From DATMRS01 sp035566015 (GTDB taxonomy: Bacteria; Pseudomonadota; Alphaproteobacteria; Sphingomonadales; Sphingomonadaceae), in the NCBI GenBank assembly GCA_035566015.1, contig DATMRS010000018.1, positions 16,398 through 80,397 on the forward strand: 64,000 bases of DNA. The letters run 5' to 3'. Positions 52,844 to 60,951 of the stretch are shown here, piece after piece. Position 1 is the stretch's first letter, and each line of letters begins with the position of its first letter. The position numbers and the translations under genes were made by a program. The notes under the pieces are model-generated. The model did no database searches. It was not told the DNA's origin and worked only from the letters and a program-made list of their open reading frames with translations.

Positions 52844-53404
52844 GTGGGACAGGTGATCGATTTCGAGACGCGGGGGCTCGCGTCGCTCCGGCGGCGGGTC
52901 GCCGAGGTGGAGGAGGCCAATCAGGACCTCATCGCCTTCGCGCGGGGCCATTCGGGCGCGGTCAAGGCGATCCATGCGGCCGTTCTCGTCGCGCTCGACG
53001 CCGAGGGGCTGGACCATCTCATCCATATCGTGACGCAGGAATGGCCGCAGCTGCTGGGGCTGGATGCGGTCGCGCTGGCGCTTGTCGCGGGCGACCGGGC
53101 GATCCGCGCCGACGCCTCGGGCCTTCAGTTCGTCGAGCCGCTGGTAGTGCAGCGCGCTACCGAGGGGATAGACGGCGTCGTGCTGCGCGGCGTCGGGCGG
53201 GGGCATCCGCTGTTCGGCCCGGCTTCCGCGCTGATCCGGGCCGAGGCGCTGATCCGCCTCGACGCGCCGTCGCCGCTGCCCACCGGGCTGCTCGCGCTGG
53301 GGCAGAGGATGCCGCAGGGGCTCGATACGCGCCACGGCTCCGAACTGCTCCTCTTCCTGGGCCGCGTCGTCTCGCGCATGGTCGGGCGGTGGCTGCTTCC
53401 CTAG
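52844..53404 (+). CDS. DUF484 family protein
   Basis: 186 residues from GTG 52844. A short coiled N-terminal helix (LRRRVAEVEEANQDLIAFAR) precedes a GAF-like region (LDHLIHIVTQEWPQLLGLDA, then VALALVAGDRAIRAD). DUF484 genes lie just upstream of xerC in many proteobacteria, as here, where the two overlap by 16 bp. Function unknown; the GAF-like fold suggests binding of a small molecule or a protein partner. Confidence 0.85.
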   Translation: MGQVIDFETRGLASLRRRVAEVEEANQDLIAFARGHSGAVKAIHAAVLVALDAEGLDHLIHIVTQEWPQLLGLDAVALALVAGDRAIRADASGLQFVEPLVVQRATEGIDGVVLRGVGRGHPLFGPASALIRAEALIRLDAPSPLPTGLLALGQRMPQGLDTRHGSELLLFLGRVVSRMVGRWLLP

Positions 53405-54312
53405 ACCTGGTCGATCATCCCGCGCAGACGCTCGCCGCGCGCTGGGGCGAGCATCTGGCGCAGGACCGCCGGCGTTCGGCGCATACGGTGCGCGCTTATG
53501 TCGCGACCGCGCATCGGCTGATCGCCTTTCTGGGCGCGCACCGTGGCGCCGCGATCGATGCCGCCGCGCTTGGCTCGATCGACGCGGCGGACCTGCGCGC
53601 CTTCCTCGCCGTCCGCCGTGCGGAGGGGATCGCCAACGCCTCGGCGGCGCGCGAATTGTCGGCGGTGCGGGGCTTTCTGGTCTATGCCGGCGGGGAAGGA
53701 GCGAAGCCCCGGATAAGGGGGCCGCGCGTCAAGAAGGGCGTGCCGCGCCCCGTCTCGCCCGACGAGGCGGTGGCGCTCGCCGAGGATGCGGGCGAGGGCG
53801 GCGGCCAGCCCTGGATCGGCGCGCGCGATTTTGCGGTGCTGCTGTTGCTGTACGGCGCGGGCCTGCGCGTCGGCGAGGCGATGGGGCTGACGGGCAATAG
53901 CCTGCCGCTGGGCGAGACGCTGCGCGTCACCGGCAAGCGCGGCAAGACGCGGGTGGTGCCGCTGATCGCGCCGGTGCGCGAGGCGATCGCGCGCTATGTG
54001 GCGCTCTGCCCCTATCCGATGACGGCGGACGCGCCGCTGTTCCGCGGCGCGCGGGGCGGACCGCTGTCGGCTGATCTGATCCGCCGCGCGGTGCGCGGCG
54101 CGCGGACCCGGCTGGGCCTGTCGGACCGGACGACGCCGCACGCGCTGCGCCACAGTTTCGCGACGCACCTGCTGGGGCGCGGGGCCGATCTGCGGTCGTT
54201 GCAGGAGTTATTGGGGCACGCCAGCCTGTCCTCGACGCAGATCTATACGGCGGTGGATGCGGCGCATCTGATGGATGTGTATCGGCATGCGCATCCCCGG
54301 GCGTCGGTTTAG
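53389..54312 (+). CDS. xerC: Tyrosine recombinase XerC
   Basis: 307 residues from a GTG at 53389 inside the DUF484 gene. The N-terminal SAM-like core-binding domain is followed by the catalytic domain with Arg in GAGLRVGEAMGL, Lys in the GKRGKTRVVPL turn, His-x-x-Arg in HALRHSFATHLLGRGADLRS, His in LLGHASLSSTQIY and the nucleophile Tyr in the same segment (IYTAVD). With XerD it resolves chromosome dimers at dif. It is not linked to any mobile element here, and the DUF484 neighbour supports the housekeeping XerC. A palindromic repeat follows and probably terminates it. Confidence 0.94.
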   Translation: MAASLDLVDHPAQTLAARWGEHLAQDRRRSAHTVRAYVATAHRLIAFLGAHRGAAIDAAALGSIDAADLRAFLAVRRAEGIANASAARELSAVRGFLVYAGGEGAKPRIRGPRVKKGVPRPVSPDEAVALAEDAGEGGGQPWIGARDFAVLLLLYGAGLRVGEAMGLTGNSLPLGETLRVTGKRGKTRVVPLIAPVREAIARYVALCPYPMTADAPLFRGARGGPLSADLIRRAVRGARTRLGLSDRTTPHALRHSFATHLLGRGADLRSLQELLGHASLSSTQIYTAVDAAHLMDVYRHAHPRASV

Positions 54313-54319
54313 GTGGGTA

Positions 54320-54357
54320 GCCCCCACCCCAAACCCCTCCCCTGAAGGGGAGGGGCT
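54320..54357 (+). repeat. Dispersed palindromic repeat, also xerC terminator
   Basis: A GCCCCCACCCC lead-in precedes arms CCCCTCCCC / GGGGAGGGG (54334-54355) with a TGAA tetraloop, and CTTATTTTT follows. The T-run makes a credible intrinsic terminator for xerC. The whole 38-base unit recurs almost unchanged at 63825-63861 after grpE, and a shorter relative lies at 40941-40962. Confidence 0.75.
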
Positions 54358-54363
54358 TATTTT

Positions 54364-54888
54364 TCAGAACGTGGTTTTGCAGCGACGCGCTTTGTGGACG
54401 CCGCGCAGGAAGCCGCGGCGGGCGTAGCCGGCGTCGATCGCGGCATTGAGGCGGCGCTGCGCGGGGGCCGCGCCGCTGATCTCACGCACCAGGCCACGAA
54501 AGGGGAGGAGCGAGTTCACCACCATCTTTCCGCCCGCCTCAGCCAGCTTGCCCGCGCGATTTTCCTTTTTGGGCTCATCGCTCGCCAGGAAATCGGGGCC
54601 GAGCACGTCGTTCAGTTCGGTTATCGCCGCGGCGAGCTGCTTGCAGGTCTTCACCCCCTTCAGGCCGTAAGGGTCCTCACTCGCCTTCACCAGCACCGGC
54701 GGGATTTCCTTTTTGGAAACGCCCACGTCGCGCGCCGGCTGGGTGACGATCTCGCCCGCCTTCTGGCCCGTCTGCTCCAGCTTGCCGGGCGGCTGCGCGG
54801 CGGCGGATGTTCGCTTGTCCTGTGCCGTCACGCAGCCGGCGGCCATGCCCGCCGTCGCGCAGATCAAGACGAGATTCGACCACCGCAT
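54364..54888 (-). CDS. Small predicted lipoprotein of unknown function
   Basis: 174 residues from ATG 54888 (GAGGGTGAAG upstream). A lipoprotein signal peptide ends in the lipobox MAAGC with Cys19. The mature part has PARDVGVSKKEIPPVLVKAS, KTCKQLAAAITELNDVLGPD and a basic C-terminal third (RRGFLRGVHKARRCKTTF). It begins 4 bp after the gshB stop, so it is part of the yraN-gshB unit. I do not recognise the family. Position and signal suggest an envelope protein. Confidence 0.75.
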   Translation of the reverse strand: MRWSNLVLICATAGMAAGCVTAQDKRTSAAAQPPGKLEQTGQKAGEIVTQPARDVGVSKKEIPPVLVKASEDPYGLKGVKTCKQLAAAITELNDVLGPDFLASDEPKKENRAGKLAEAGGKMVVNSLLPFRGLVREISGAAPAQRRLNAAIDAGYARRGFLRGVHKARRCKTTF

Positions 54889-54892
54889 CGCT

Positions 54893-55846
54893 TCACCCTC
54901 GTGTCGCGATTTTCGCCTCAATCGCATCCCAGATCAATGCGGGGGTGTCGGTGCCGTTGAAGGCGTCGATCGAAACGATGCCGGTGGGCGAGGTGACGTT
55001 GATCTCGGTCAGATAACCGCCGATCACGTCGATGCCGACGAACAGCAGCCCGCGCCGCGCCAGCTCCGGCCCCAGCTTCGCGCAGATTTCCTCCTCGCGC
55101 GCCGTCAGCGTCGTCGCCGCGCCGCTGCCTCCGACGGCGAGGTTCGATCGAATCTCGCCTTTTTTCGGCAGGCGGTTGACCGCGCCGGCGGGCTTGCCGT
55201 CCACCAGCACGATGCGCTTGTCACCTTGCGCCACCGAGGGGAGGAAAGCCTGCACCATGAACGGCTCGCGCCACACCTGCCCGAACAATTCTGTGAGTGC
55301 GGCAAGGTTGGCGTCATTGCGCCCGACATGGAACACCGCCGATCCGGCATTGCCGTAAAGCGGCTTCACCACCACCTCGCCATGCTCCGCATGGAAGGCG
55401 CGCGCGTCCTCCAGCCGCCGGGTGATGAGCGTGGGCGGCATGAACTCGGCATAATCGAGGACGAACAGCTTTTCGGGCGCGTTGCGCACCGCCGCCGGAT
55501 CGTTCACCACCAAGGTGTGCGGCTGGATGCGCTCCAGCAGATGCGTCGCGGTGATGTAGGCAAGATCGAAGGGCGGGTCCTGCCGCATCAGGACGACATC
55601 GACATCCTCGGCCAGATCGAGCGTCCGCGCTTCACCGAAGCGATGATGATCGCCCGCCACGCGCTGCACGGTGACGGCGCGCGCGGGCGCGGTGACACGG
55701 CCGTCACGATAGCTGAGGTCGCCGGCCTCATAATGGAACATCCTGTGCCCGCGCGCCTGCCCGGCAAGCATGATCGCGAAAGTCGAATCGCCCGCGATGT
55801 TGATCGATTCGAGCGGGTCCATCTGCACGGCGACGGTGAGCGGCAT
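54893..55846 (-). CDS. gshB: Glutathione synthetase
   Basis: 317 residues, ATP-grasp fold. PLTVAVQMDPLESINIAGDS opens the family N-terminal domain. DVVLMRQDPPFDLAYITATH, VVKPLYGNAGSAVFHV and VLVDGKPAGAVNRLPKKGEI (substrate and ATP lids) and YLTEINVTSPTGIV (metal site) follow. It joins gamma-glutamylcysteine and glycine. ATG 55846 chosen because GGGAG precedes it; an upstream ATG at 55873 lacks this. Lies 48 bp after yraN. Confidence 0.96.
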   Translation of the reverse strand: MPLTVAVQMDPLESINIAGDSTFAIMLAGQARGHRMFHYEAGDLSYRDGRVTAPARAVTVQRVAGDHHRFGEARTLDLAEDVDVVLMRQDPPFDLAYITATHLLERIQPHTLVVNDPAAVRNAPEKLFVLDYAEFMPPTLITRRLEDARAFHAEHGEVVVKPLYGNAGSAVFHVGRNDANLAALTELFGQVWREPFMVQAFLPSVAQGDKRIVLVDGKPAGAVNRLPKKGEIRSNLAVGGSGAATTLTAREEEICAKLGPELARRGLLFVGIDVIGGYLTEINVTSPTGIVSIDAFNGTDTPALIWDAIEAKIATRG

Positions 55847-55894
55847 CGGTGTCTCCCTGAGGTGTGGGTGCACTAAGCCAGCCGCAGGGGCTTG

Positions 55895-56242
55895 TCACCC
55901 ATGCCAGCCATTCGCGATGTGACGCGGCAGGCGGCCGGGGGCGATCAGGATCACGTCGATGCGGATCGCGCCGCGTCCGGCATATCGCGGAGCCAGAATT
56001 TCGGCTGCCGCCGCCACCCGCTTCAGGCGGCGCCGGTCGATCGCGAGGTCGAGTTCCGCATCGCTTGCGCGCGTCTTCACCTCGACGAAAGCGGTGACGC
56101 CGAAGCGCCGCGCAACAAGATCGACCTCGCCCAACGGTGTCCGCACGCGCTGCGCAAGGATGCGCCAGCCCTTGAGGCGCAGCCACCAGGCGGCGGCCCT
56201 CTCGCCCCGGCGACCGCGACGCTCCGCCGCCTCGCGCCTCAC
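55895..56242 (-). CDS. yraN: YraN family protein (UPF0102)
   Basis: 115 residues with a restriction-endonuclease-like fold. The signature GEVDLVARRFGVTAFVEVKT contains the D...E-x-K catalytic-type residues, and AAAWWLRLKGWRILAQRVRT precedes it. YraN proteins have a nuclease-like core but no assigned role. The start at 56242 overlaps the end of rsmI by 4 bases, the same linkage seen near rsmI and lpoA in many proteobacteria. Confidence 0.93.
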   Translation of the reverse strand: MRREAAERRGRRGERAAAWWLRLKGWRILAQRVRTPLGEVDLVARRFGVTAFVEVKTRASDAELDLAIDRRRLKRVAAAAEILAPRYAGRGAIRIDVILIAPGRLPRHIANGWHG

Positions 56243-57084
56243 GGGCGGAGCGTCAGCGCGCGGGCATAAAGATCGCGGCGGGGCAGCCCGGTCGCCTTCG
56301 CCACCTCGCTCGCCGCGCGGGCGGGTGACAGGCGCGTCATCGCATCGAGCAGCGCCGAATCCACGTCAGCCTCCTCCGGCGCGGCCGCCTCGCCCGGCGG
56401 GGCGACGACGAGGACGATCTCGCCCTTCGGCGGCGCGTCGGCATACAGTTCGGCGAGTGTCGGTAGTGCGCCGGTGACGCATTCCTCATGCGTCTTGCTG
56501 ATCTCGCGCGTCACCGCCGCGTCGCGCGCGCCCAGCCGGTTCGCCAGCGCCGCCAGCGTCGCGCCGAGCCGCGCGCCCGATTCGTAGAAGATCAGGCTGG
56601 CCTTGATTCGGGCCAGTTCGTCGATCGTCTCATCCCGCGCCTTGGCGCGCGCCGGCAGGAAGCCCGCGAAGAAAAAGCGATTGGTGGGCAGCCCCGCCAG
56701 CGTCAGCGCGGCGATCGCGGCGCAGGGGCCGGGAAGCGTCGTGACGGCATGCCCCGCCGCGCGCGCGTCGCGCACCAGCTTGAAGCCCGGATCGGAGATA
56801 AGCGGCGTGCCCGCGTCGGAAACCAACGCGATCGCCTCGCTTCCCAGCCGCGCGACAAGGCCGGGGCGGACGCGATCGGCATTATGATCATGATAGGGGG
56901 TCATCGGACGCTTGACGCCGATATGGTGGAGCAGCTTCGCCGTCACGCGGCTGTCCTCGACGGCGAGAAGATCGGCGCGCGCCAATATGTCGGCGGCGCG
57001 CGGGGTGAGATCGCCGAGATTGCCGATCGGGGTCGCGACGATATACAGGCCGGGAGGCAATCGATCGAGTTGCGTGTGGTTCAT
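56239..57084 (-). CDS. rsmI: 16S rRNA 2'-O-ribose C1402 methyltransferase
   Basis: 281 residues. The SAM-binding tetrapyrrole-methylase fold shows GLYIVATPIGNLGDLTPRAA, LLAVEDSRVTAKLLHHIGVK, SDAGTPLISDPGFKLV and LPGPCAAIAALTLAGLPTNR, all RsmI hallmarks. It methylates the ribose at C1402 in the decoding centre. Start ATG 57084; ATG 57093 in frame would add three residues. The opposing lpoA-like gene starts only 12 bp away, so the promoter lies inside that gene or the start context is unusual. Confidence 0.95.
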   Translation of the reverse strand: MNHTQLDRLPPGLYIVATPIGNLGDLTPRAADILARADLLAVEDSRVTAKLLHHIGVKRPMTPYHDHNADRVRPGLVARLGSEAIALVSDAGTPLISDPGFKLVRDARAAGHAVTTLPGPCAAIAALTLAGLPTNRFFFAGFLPARAKARDETIDELARIKASLIFYESGARLGATLAALANRLGARDAAVTREISKTHEECVTGALPTLAELYADAPPKGEIVLVVAPPGEAAAPEEADVDSALLDAMTRLSPARAASEVAKATGLPRRDLYARALTLRP

Positions 57085-57096
57085 AAGGTGCATGTC

Positions 57097-58281
57097 ATGG
57101 CAGAGGCCGTCTATCCGCTGCAACCGGCGCGGTGGTTCTTCAAGTTTGCGGGGCTTGCGGCGGCGGTGCTGCTCGCCGGCTGCCAGGTGGTGCCCAAGAG
57201 CGGGCCGTCCAAGGCGCCCCCGCCGGTCGAGCGGCCGCATCCGGGCACATCGACCCTGCCCGAGGATCAGGCGCGCAATCGCGTGGCGCTGCTCGTGCCG
57301 CTGACCGGGCCGAACGCCGGCGTCGGCCAGTCGATCGCCAATGCGGCGAATCTCGCGATCCTCGACACCGGCGGCAAGGACGTGCGCGTCACCACCTATG
57401 ACACCGCCACCGGCGCGCAGGCGGCGGCAGCGCGCGCGCTGGCGGACGGCAACCGTCTTATTCTGGGGCCGCTGCTGTCCGAAGACGTGCGCGCGGTCGC
57501 GCCCGCCGCGCGTGCGGCGCATGTGCCGGTACTCAGCTTCTCGAACGATATCGATGTGGCCGGCGACGGCGTCTATCTGCTCGGCTATCTGCCCGAACAG
57601 TCGATCGATCGCGTCGTGCGCTATGCGGTGAGCAAGGGGATGAAACGCTTTGCCGGGCTGATGCCGTCTGGCCTCTATGGCCGCCGCGCGTCGAACGCGC
57701 TGTTGAAGGCGACGGAGAAAGCAGGGGCGATCGTCGTCTCGCTCGACACCTATGACAGGAGCCCGAAATCGCTCTCGGCCGCGATCGCCAAGATCGGCGC
57801 GGGGCAGGATTATGACGCGCTGCTGATCGCCGACGGGGGCCGGATCGCGTTGCAGGCGGTGCCGCAGGTCCGCAAGAACGGCGGTGGCGCCGACGCGCAG
57901 ATATTGGGCACCGAGCTGTGGAACACCGAACGATCGCTGGCCGCCAGCCCCACCTTGCGCGGCGCGTGGTTCGCCAGCGTGCCCGACGGCATGTACAACC
58001 AGCTTGCCGCCAAATATCGCTCGCGCTTCGGCCGCGCGCCCTACCGGCTGGCAAGCCTCGGCTATGATTCGGTGCTGCTGGCGGTGCGGATTGGCGCTGA
58101 CTGGAAGCCGGGGACGGCCTTTCCGGTGAAGCGCCTGCTCGACAAGGGCGGCTTCGCGGGCGTCGACGGGGCCTTCCGCTTCCGGCCCGACGGCACGGCC
58201 GAGCGGGCGCTGGCGGTCCAGCAGGTCGGCGCGGGGAGCTTCACGGTCATCTCCCCCGCGCCGCGCAGCCTCGGAGACTGA
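57097..58281 (+). CDS. LpoA-like lipoprotein, penicillin-binding protein activator
   Basis: 394 residues. A lipoprotein signal ends in VLLAGC with Cys29, then a Pro-rich linker (KSGPSKAPPPVERPHPG) leads to a periplasmic-binding-protein type I fold (VALLVPLTGPNAGVGQSIAN, then PVLSFSNDIDVAGDG and LASLGYDSVLLAVRIGA). The family includes E. coli LpoA, which activates PBP1A in peptidoglycan synthesis. The place opposite rsmI and near yraN matches the lpoA locus elsewhere. It lacks LpoA's long N-terminal TPR domain, so activation of a PBP is inferred from family and context only. Confidence 0.85.
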   Translation: MAEAVYPLQPARWFFKFAGLAAAVLLAGCQVVPKSGPSKAPPPVERPHPGTSTLPEDQARNRVALLVPLTGPNAGVGQSIANAANLAILDTGGKDVRVTTYDTATGAQAAAARALADGNRLILGPLLSEDVRAVAPAARAAHVPVLSFSNDIDVAGDGVYLLGYLPEQSIDRVVRYAVSKGMKRFAGLMPSGLYGRRASNALLKATEKAGAIVVSLDTYDRSPKSLSAAIAKIGAGQDYDALLIADGGRIALQAVPQVRKNGGGADAQILGTELWNTERSLAASPTLRGAWFASVPDGMYNQLAAKYRSRFGRAPYRLASLGYDSVLLAVRIGADWKPGTAFPVKRLLDKGGFAGVDGAFRFRPDGTAERALAVQQVGAGSFTVISPAPRSLGD

Positions 58282-58292
58282 GCCTGCCGTCA

Positions 58293-58377
58293 CCCCGACG
58301 AAAGTCGGGGCCCATGGACTCGGCTCGGGCCATCGTTGAGCGAGCCGCCGTCCGTGGATTCCGGCTTTCGCCGGAAT
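58293..58377. repeat. Inverted pair of palindromic repeats between converging genes
   Basis: CCCCGAC / GTCGGGG with a GAAA tetraloop (58293-58310) faces ATTCCGGC / GCCGGAAT (58358-58377), whose loop is GAAA on the minus strand. GTCA lies outside each and CCATGG / CCGTGG inside, so the two units are head-to-head copies of one repeat. They sit between the ends of the lpoA-like and hemW genes and probably act as a two-way terminator. Confidence 0.75.
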
Positions 58378-58393
58378 GACGCGGAGGGGAGGG

Positions 58394-59536
58394 CTAGGCC
58401 AAAGCGACGACCTCGCCGAGGATCGCGTCGAGGAGCGGCATGCCGCGCTGGGTGACGCCCAGCCGCGTGCCGTTCCGCGTGACGAGGCCGAGCGCGGCGA
58501 GGCGGCGGACGACGGCTTCGTCGACCAGTGTCTCCGCCGGGAGGCCGGTGGTGCGGGCGATCACGTCAAGGTCCAGCCCCTCGTCCAGCCGCAGCCCCAT
58601 CAGCAGCGCCTCGGTCGCCCGCGTGGTGGGGGAGAGCGTCTCCTGCGTGGCGATGCCATGGCCTCGGGACGACACCGCCTGCATCCAGTTTTCGGGCTTT
58701 TTGTGGCGGAAGGTCGCCATCGCATCGCGCCGCCCGTGCGCGCCGGGGCCGACGCCCAGATAGTCGCGATAGCGCCAGTAAGCGAGATTATGCCGGCTCT
58801 CCTCGCCGGGGCGGGCATGGTTCGAAATCTCATAAGCGGGCCGGCCGGCGGAGGCGGTCAGCGCCCGTGTCAACTCGAACAGGGTTGCCGCGTGATCGGC
58901 GTCGGCCTCGACCAGTTCGCCCCGGCGGACGAGGGTGGCGAAGCGTGTCCCCGGCTCGATCGTGAGCTGATAGAGCGAGAGATGGCCGGTGCCGAAGCCG
59001 AGCGCGCGTTGCAGCTCGCTTTCCCACGCCGTCCCTGTCTGTCCGGGCAGCGCATAGATCAGGTCGATGCTGACGCGCGCGAAGGCTTGTTGCGCGATCG
59101 CGAGCGCGGCCTGCCCTTCCTGCACGTCATGCGCGCGGCCGAGCAGGCGGAGCGCGCCGTCGTCGAGCGATTGCAGCCCCAGCGACACCCGGTTGATCCC
59201 CGCCGCCGCGAGATCGGCGAAGCGCGCCGCCTCGACCGAGGAGGGGTTCGCCTCCAGCGTGATCTCGATGTCAGGGGTGAAGCTCCAGTGCCGCCCCGCC
59301 GCCTCGATCAGCGCGGCGACGAGGGCGGGGGGCATCAGCGAAGGCGTCCCCCCGCCGAAGAAGATCGAGGCGAGCGGCCGCCCGCCGGTCAGCGCCGCCT
59401 CATGCGCGAGGTCGGCAAGCAGCGCGCGCCGCCACGCCGCCTCGTCCACGCCCGCCCGGACGTGGCTGTTGAAGTCGCAATAAGGGCATTTCGAAACGCA
59501 GAAGGGCCAGTGGATATAGAGGGCGAGCGGGGCCAC
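58394..59536 (-). CDS. hemW: HemW-family radical SAM protein (haem chaperone)
   Basis: 380 residues. The radical-SAM cluster ligands are in WPFCVSKCPYCDFNSH (CxxxCxxC). FGGGTPSLM, INRVSLGLQSLDDGALRLLG and SIDLIYALPGQT match the HemW/HemN group, and a winged HemN-C domain follows near residue 300 (TRATEALLMGLRLDEGLDLD). HemW was long annotated as coproporphyrinogen oxidase but is now known to bind haem. Third gene of the rph-rdgB-hemW unit, 8 bp after rdgB. Confidence 0.94.
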   Translation of the reverse strand: MAPLALYIHWPFCVSKCPYCDFNSHVRAGVDEAAWRRALLADLAHEAALTGGRPLASIFFGGGTPSLMPPALVAALIEAAGRHWSFTPDIEITLEANPSSVEAARFADLAAAGINRVSLGLQSLDDGALRLLGRAHDVQEGQAALAIAQQAFARVSIDLIYALPGQTGTAWESELQRALGFGTGHLSLYQLTIEPGTRFATLVRRGELVEADADHAATLFELTRALTASAGRPAYEISNHARPGEESRHNLAYWRYRDYLGVGPGAHGRRDAMATFRHKKPENWMQAVSSRGHGIATQETLSPTTRATEALLMGLRLDEGLDLDVIARTTGLPAETLVDEAVVRRLAALGLVTRNGTRLGVTQRGMPLLDAILGEVVALA

Positions 59537-59544
59537 TTTGCGCG

Positions 59545-60165
59545 TCAGAAGGAGGCGGCGACCAGCTTGCGGAATGCGTCGGCGCGGTGGCTCATCGCAT
59601 GCTTGGCGTCGGGGTCCATCTCGCCGAACGTCTCCGCCTTGCCCAGCGGCTGGAACATCGGATCATAGCCGAAGCCCTTGTCGCCGCGCGGCGGCCAGAC
59701 CAGCCGGCCGTCGACGCGACCCTCGAACGTCTCGACATGCCCGTCGGGCCAGCAGAGCGAGAGCGCGCAGACGAAATGGGCGTCGCGCCCGGCTTCCGGC
59801 CCCGCGCGCTCCAGATGCTCCTCGACAAGGCGCATCGCGAGGCGGAAATCCTTCGTCGGCCCCGCCCACCGCGCCGAGAAGATGCCCGGCTCCAGATTGA
59901 GCGCCTCGACGCACAGCCCCGAATCGTCGGCCAGCGCGGGGAGGCCCGACAGGTCGGCCGCCGCGCGCGCCTTCAGCTCGGCATTGGCGGCGAAGGTGGT
60001 GCCCGTCTCCTCCGGCTCGGGCAGGCCGAGCGCGCCCGCCGAGACGGGCGTGATGCCATAGGGGCCGAGCAGCGCCTCGATCTCGCGCACCTTGCCGGCA
60101 TTGTGGCTGGCGATCACCAGCTTGCCGGGGGCGAGCTTACGGTGCGGGATGTCCTGCTCGCTCAT
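59545..60165 (-). CDS. rdgB: XTP/dITP diphosphatase (non-canonical purine NTP pyrophosphatase)
   Basis: 206 residues, Ham1 fold. KLVIASHNAGKVREIEALL with the nucleotide-binding SHNxxK, TGTTFAANAELKARAAADLS, LPALADDSGLCVEALN and GDKGFGYDPMFQP are the family blocks. It removes dITP and XTP from the nucleotide pool. It overlaps rph by 4 bases. Confidence 0.96.
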   Translation of the reverse strand: MSEQDIPHRKLAPGKLVIASHNAGKVREIEALLGPYGITPVSAGALGLPEPEETGTTFAANAELKARAAADLSGLPALADDSGLCVEALNLEPGIFSARWAGPTKDFRLAMRLVEEHLERAGPEAGRDAHFVCALSLCWPDGHVETFEGRVDGRLVWPPRGDKGFGYDPMFQPLGKAETFGEMDPDAKHAMSHRADAFRKLVAASF

Positions 60166-60878
60166 CGCCCGGTCGCCTGTCGCTGCGCCGCGAATATCTC
60201 GCCGCAGCCGATCCGCGCGAGGCGGAGCAGGCGGAGCAGCCCTTCCTCGTCATAGGTCGCGCCCTCGGCGGTGGCCTGCGCCTCGGCGATGTTGCCGTTG
60301 TCGAGCAGGACGAAATTCGCGTCGGCATCCGCGCTCGAATCCTCGTCATAATCGAGGTCGAGCACCGGCGTGCCCTGATGGATGCCGCAGGACACGGCGG
60401 CGACCTGCGCGACGATCGGGTCCTCGGCGAGCAGTTTCTGCGCGAGGAGGCCGTCGACCGCGAGGCGCAACGCCACCCACGCGCCCGAGATAGCCGCGGT
60501 GCGGGTGCCGCCATCGGCCTGGATCACGTCGCAATCGAGCGTAATCTGCCGCTCGCCCAGTTTCTCAAGATCGACGACGGCGCGTAAGGATCGTCCGATA
60601 AGGCGCTGGATTTCCTGCGTCCGGCCCGATTGCTTGCCCTTGGCGGCCTCGCGGCTGCCGCGCGTGTGGGTGGCGCGGGGGAGCATGCCATATTCGGCCG
60701 TCACCCAGCCCTTGCCCTTGCCGCGCAGCCAGGGCGGCAAGCGCTCCTCGACCGAGGCGGTGACGAGCACGCGCGTATCGCCGAACGCGACGAGGCAGCT
60801 GCCCTCGGCATGGCGGGTATAGCCCGTCTCCATCGTGATCGTGCGCATCTGATCGGGGGCGCGGCCGGAAGGGCGCAT
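60162..60878 (-). CDS. rph: Ribonuclease PH
   Basis: 238 residues, the standard length. MRPSGRAPDQMRTITMETGY starts the family N-terminus; GSCLVAFGDTRVLVTASVEE, RTQEIQRLIGRSLRAVVDL and the phosphate-site block TLDCDVIQADGGTRTAAISG follow. It trims tRNA 3' ends phosphorolytically. ATG 60878 preceded by AAGGAAAA. First gene of rph-rdgB-hemW. In related genomes rph often faces hrcA directly; here an acyltransferase gene lies between them. Confidence 0.97.
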   Translation of the reverse strand: MRPSGRAPDQMRTITMETGYTRHAEGSCLVAFGDTRVLVTASVEERLPPWLRGKGKGWVTAEYGMLPRATHTRGSREAAKGKQSGRTQEIQRLIGRSLRAVVDLEKLGERQITLDCDVIQADGGTRTAAISGAWVALRLAVDGLLAQKLLAEDPIVAQVAAVSCGIHQGTPVLDLDYDEDSSADADANFVLLDNGNIAEAQATAEGATYDEEGLLRLLRLARIGCGEIFAAQRQATGR

Positions 60879-60951
60879 GCGGTTTTCCTTGAACATGGGT
60901 GAGGCCGCGCGGTGTAGCCTCACCGGCGCTCGCGTGCCAGCCCTTTGGGCT

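Noticed and set aside
57085..58293. A 400-codon upstream extension of rsmI
   Set aside because: The added part is antisense to the lpoA-like gene and is unlike RsmI. The family start is at 57084.
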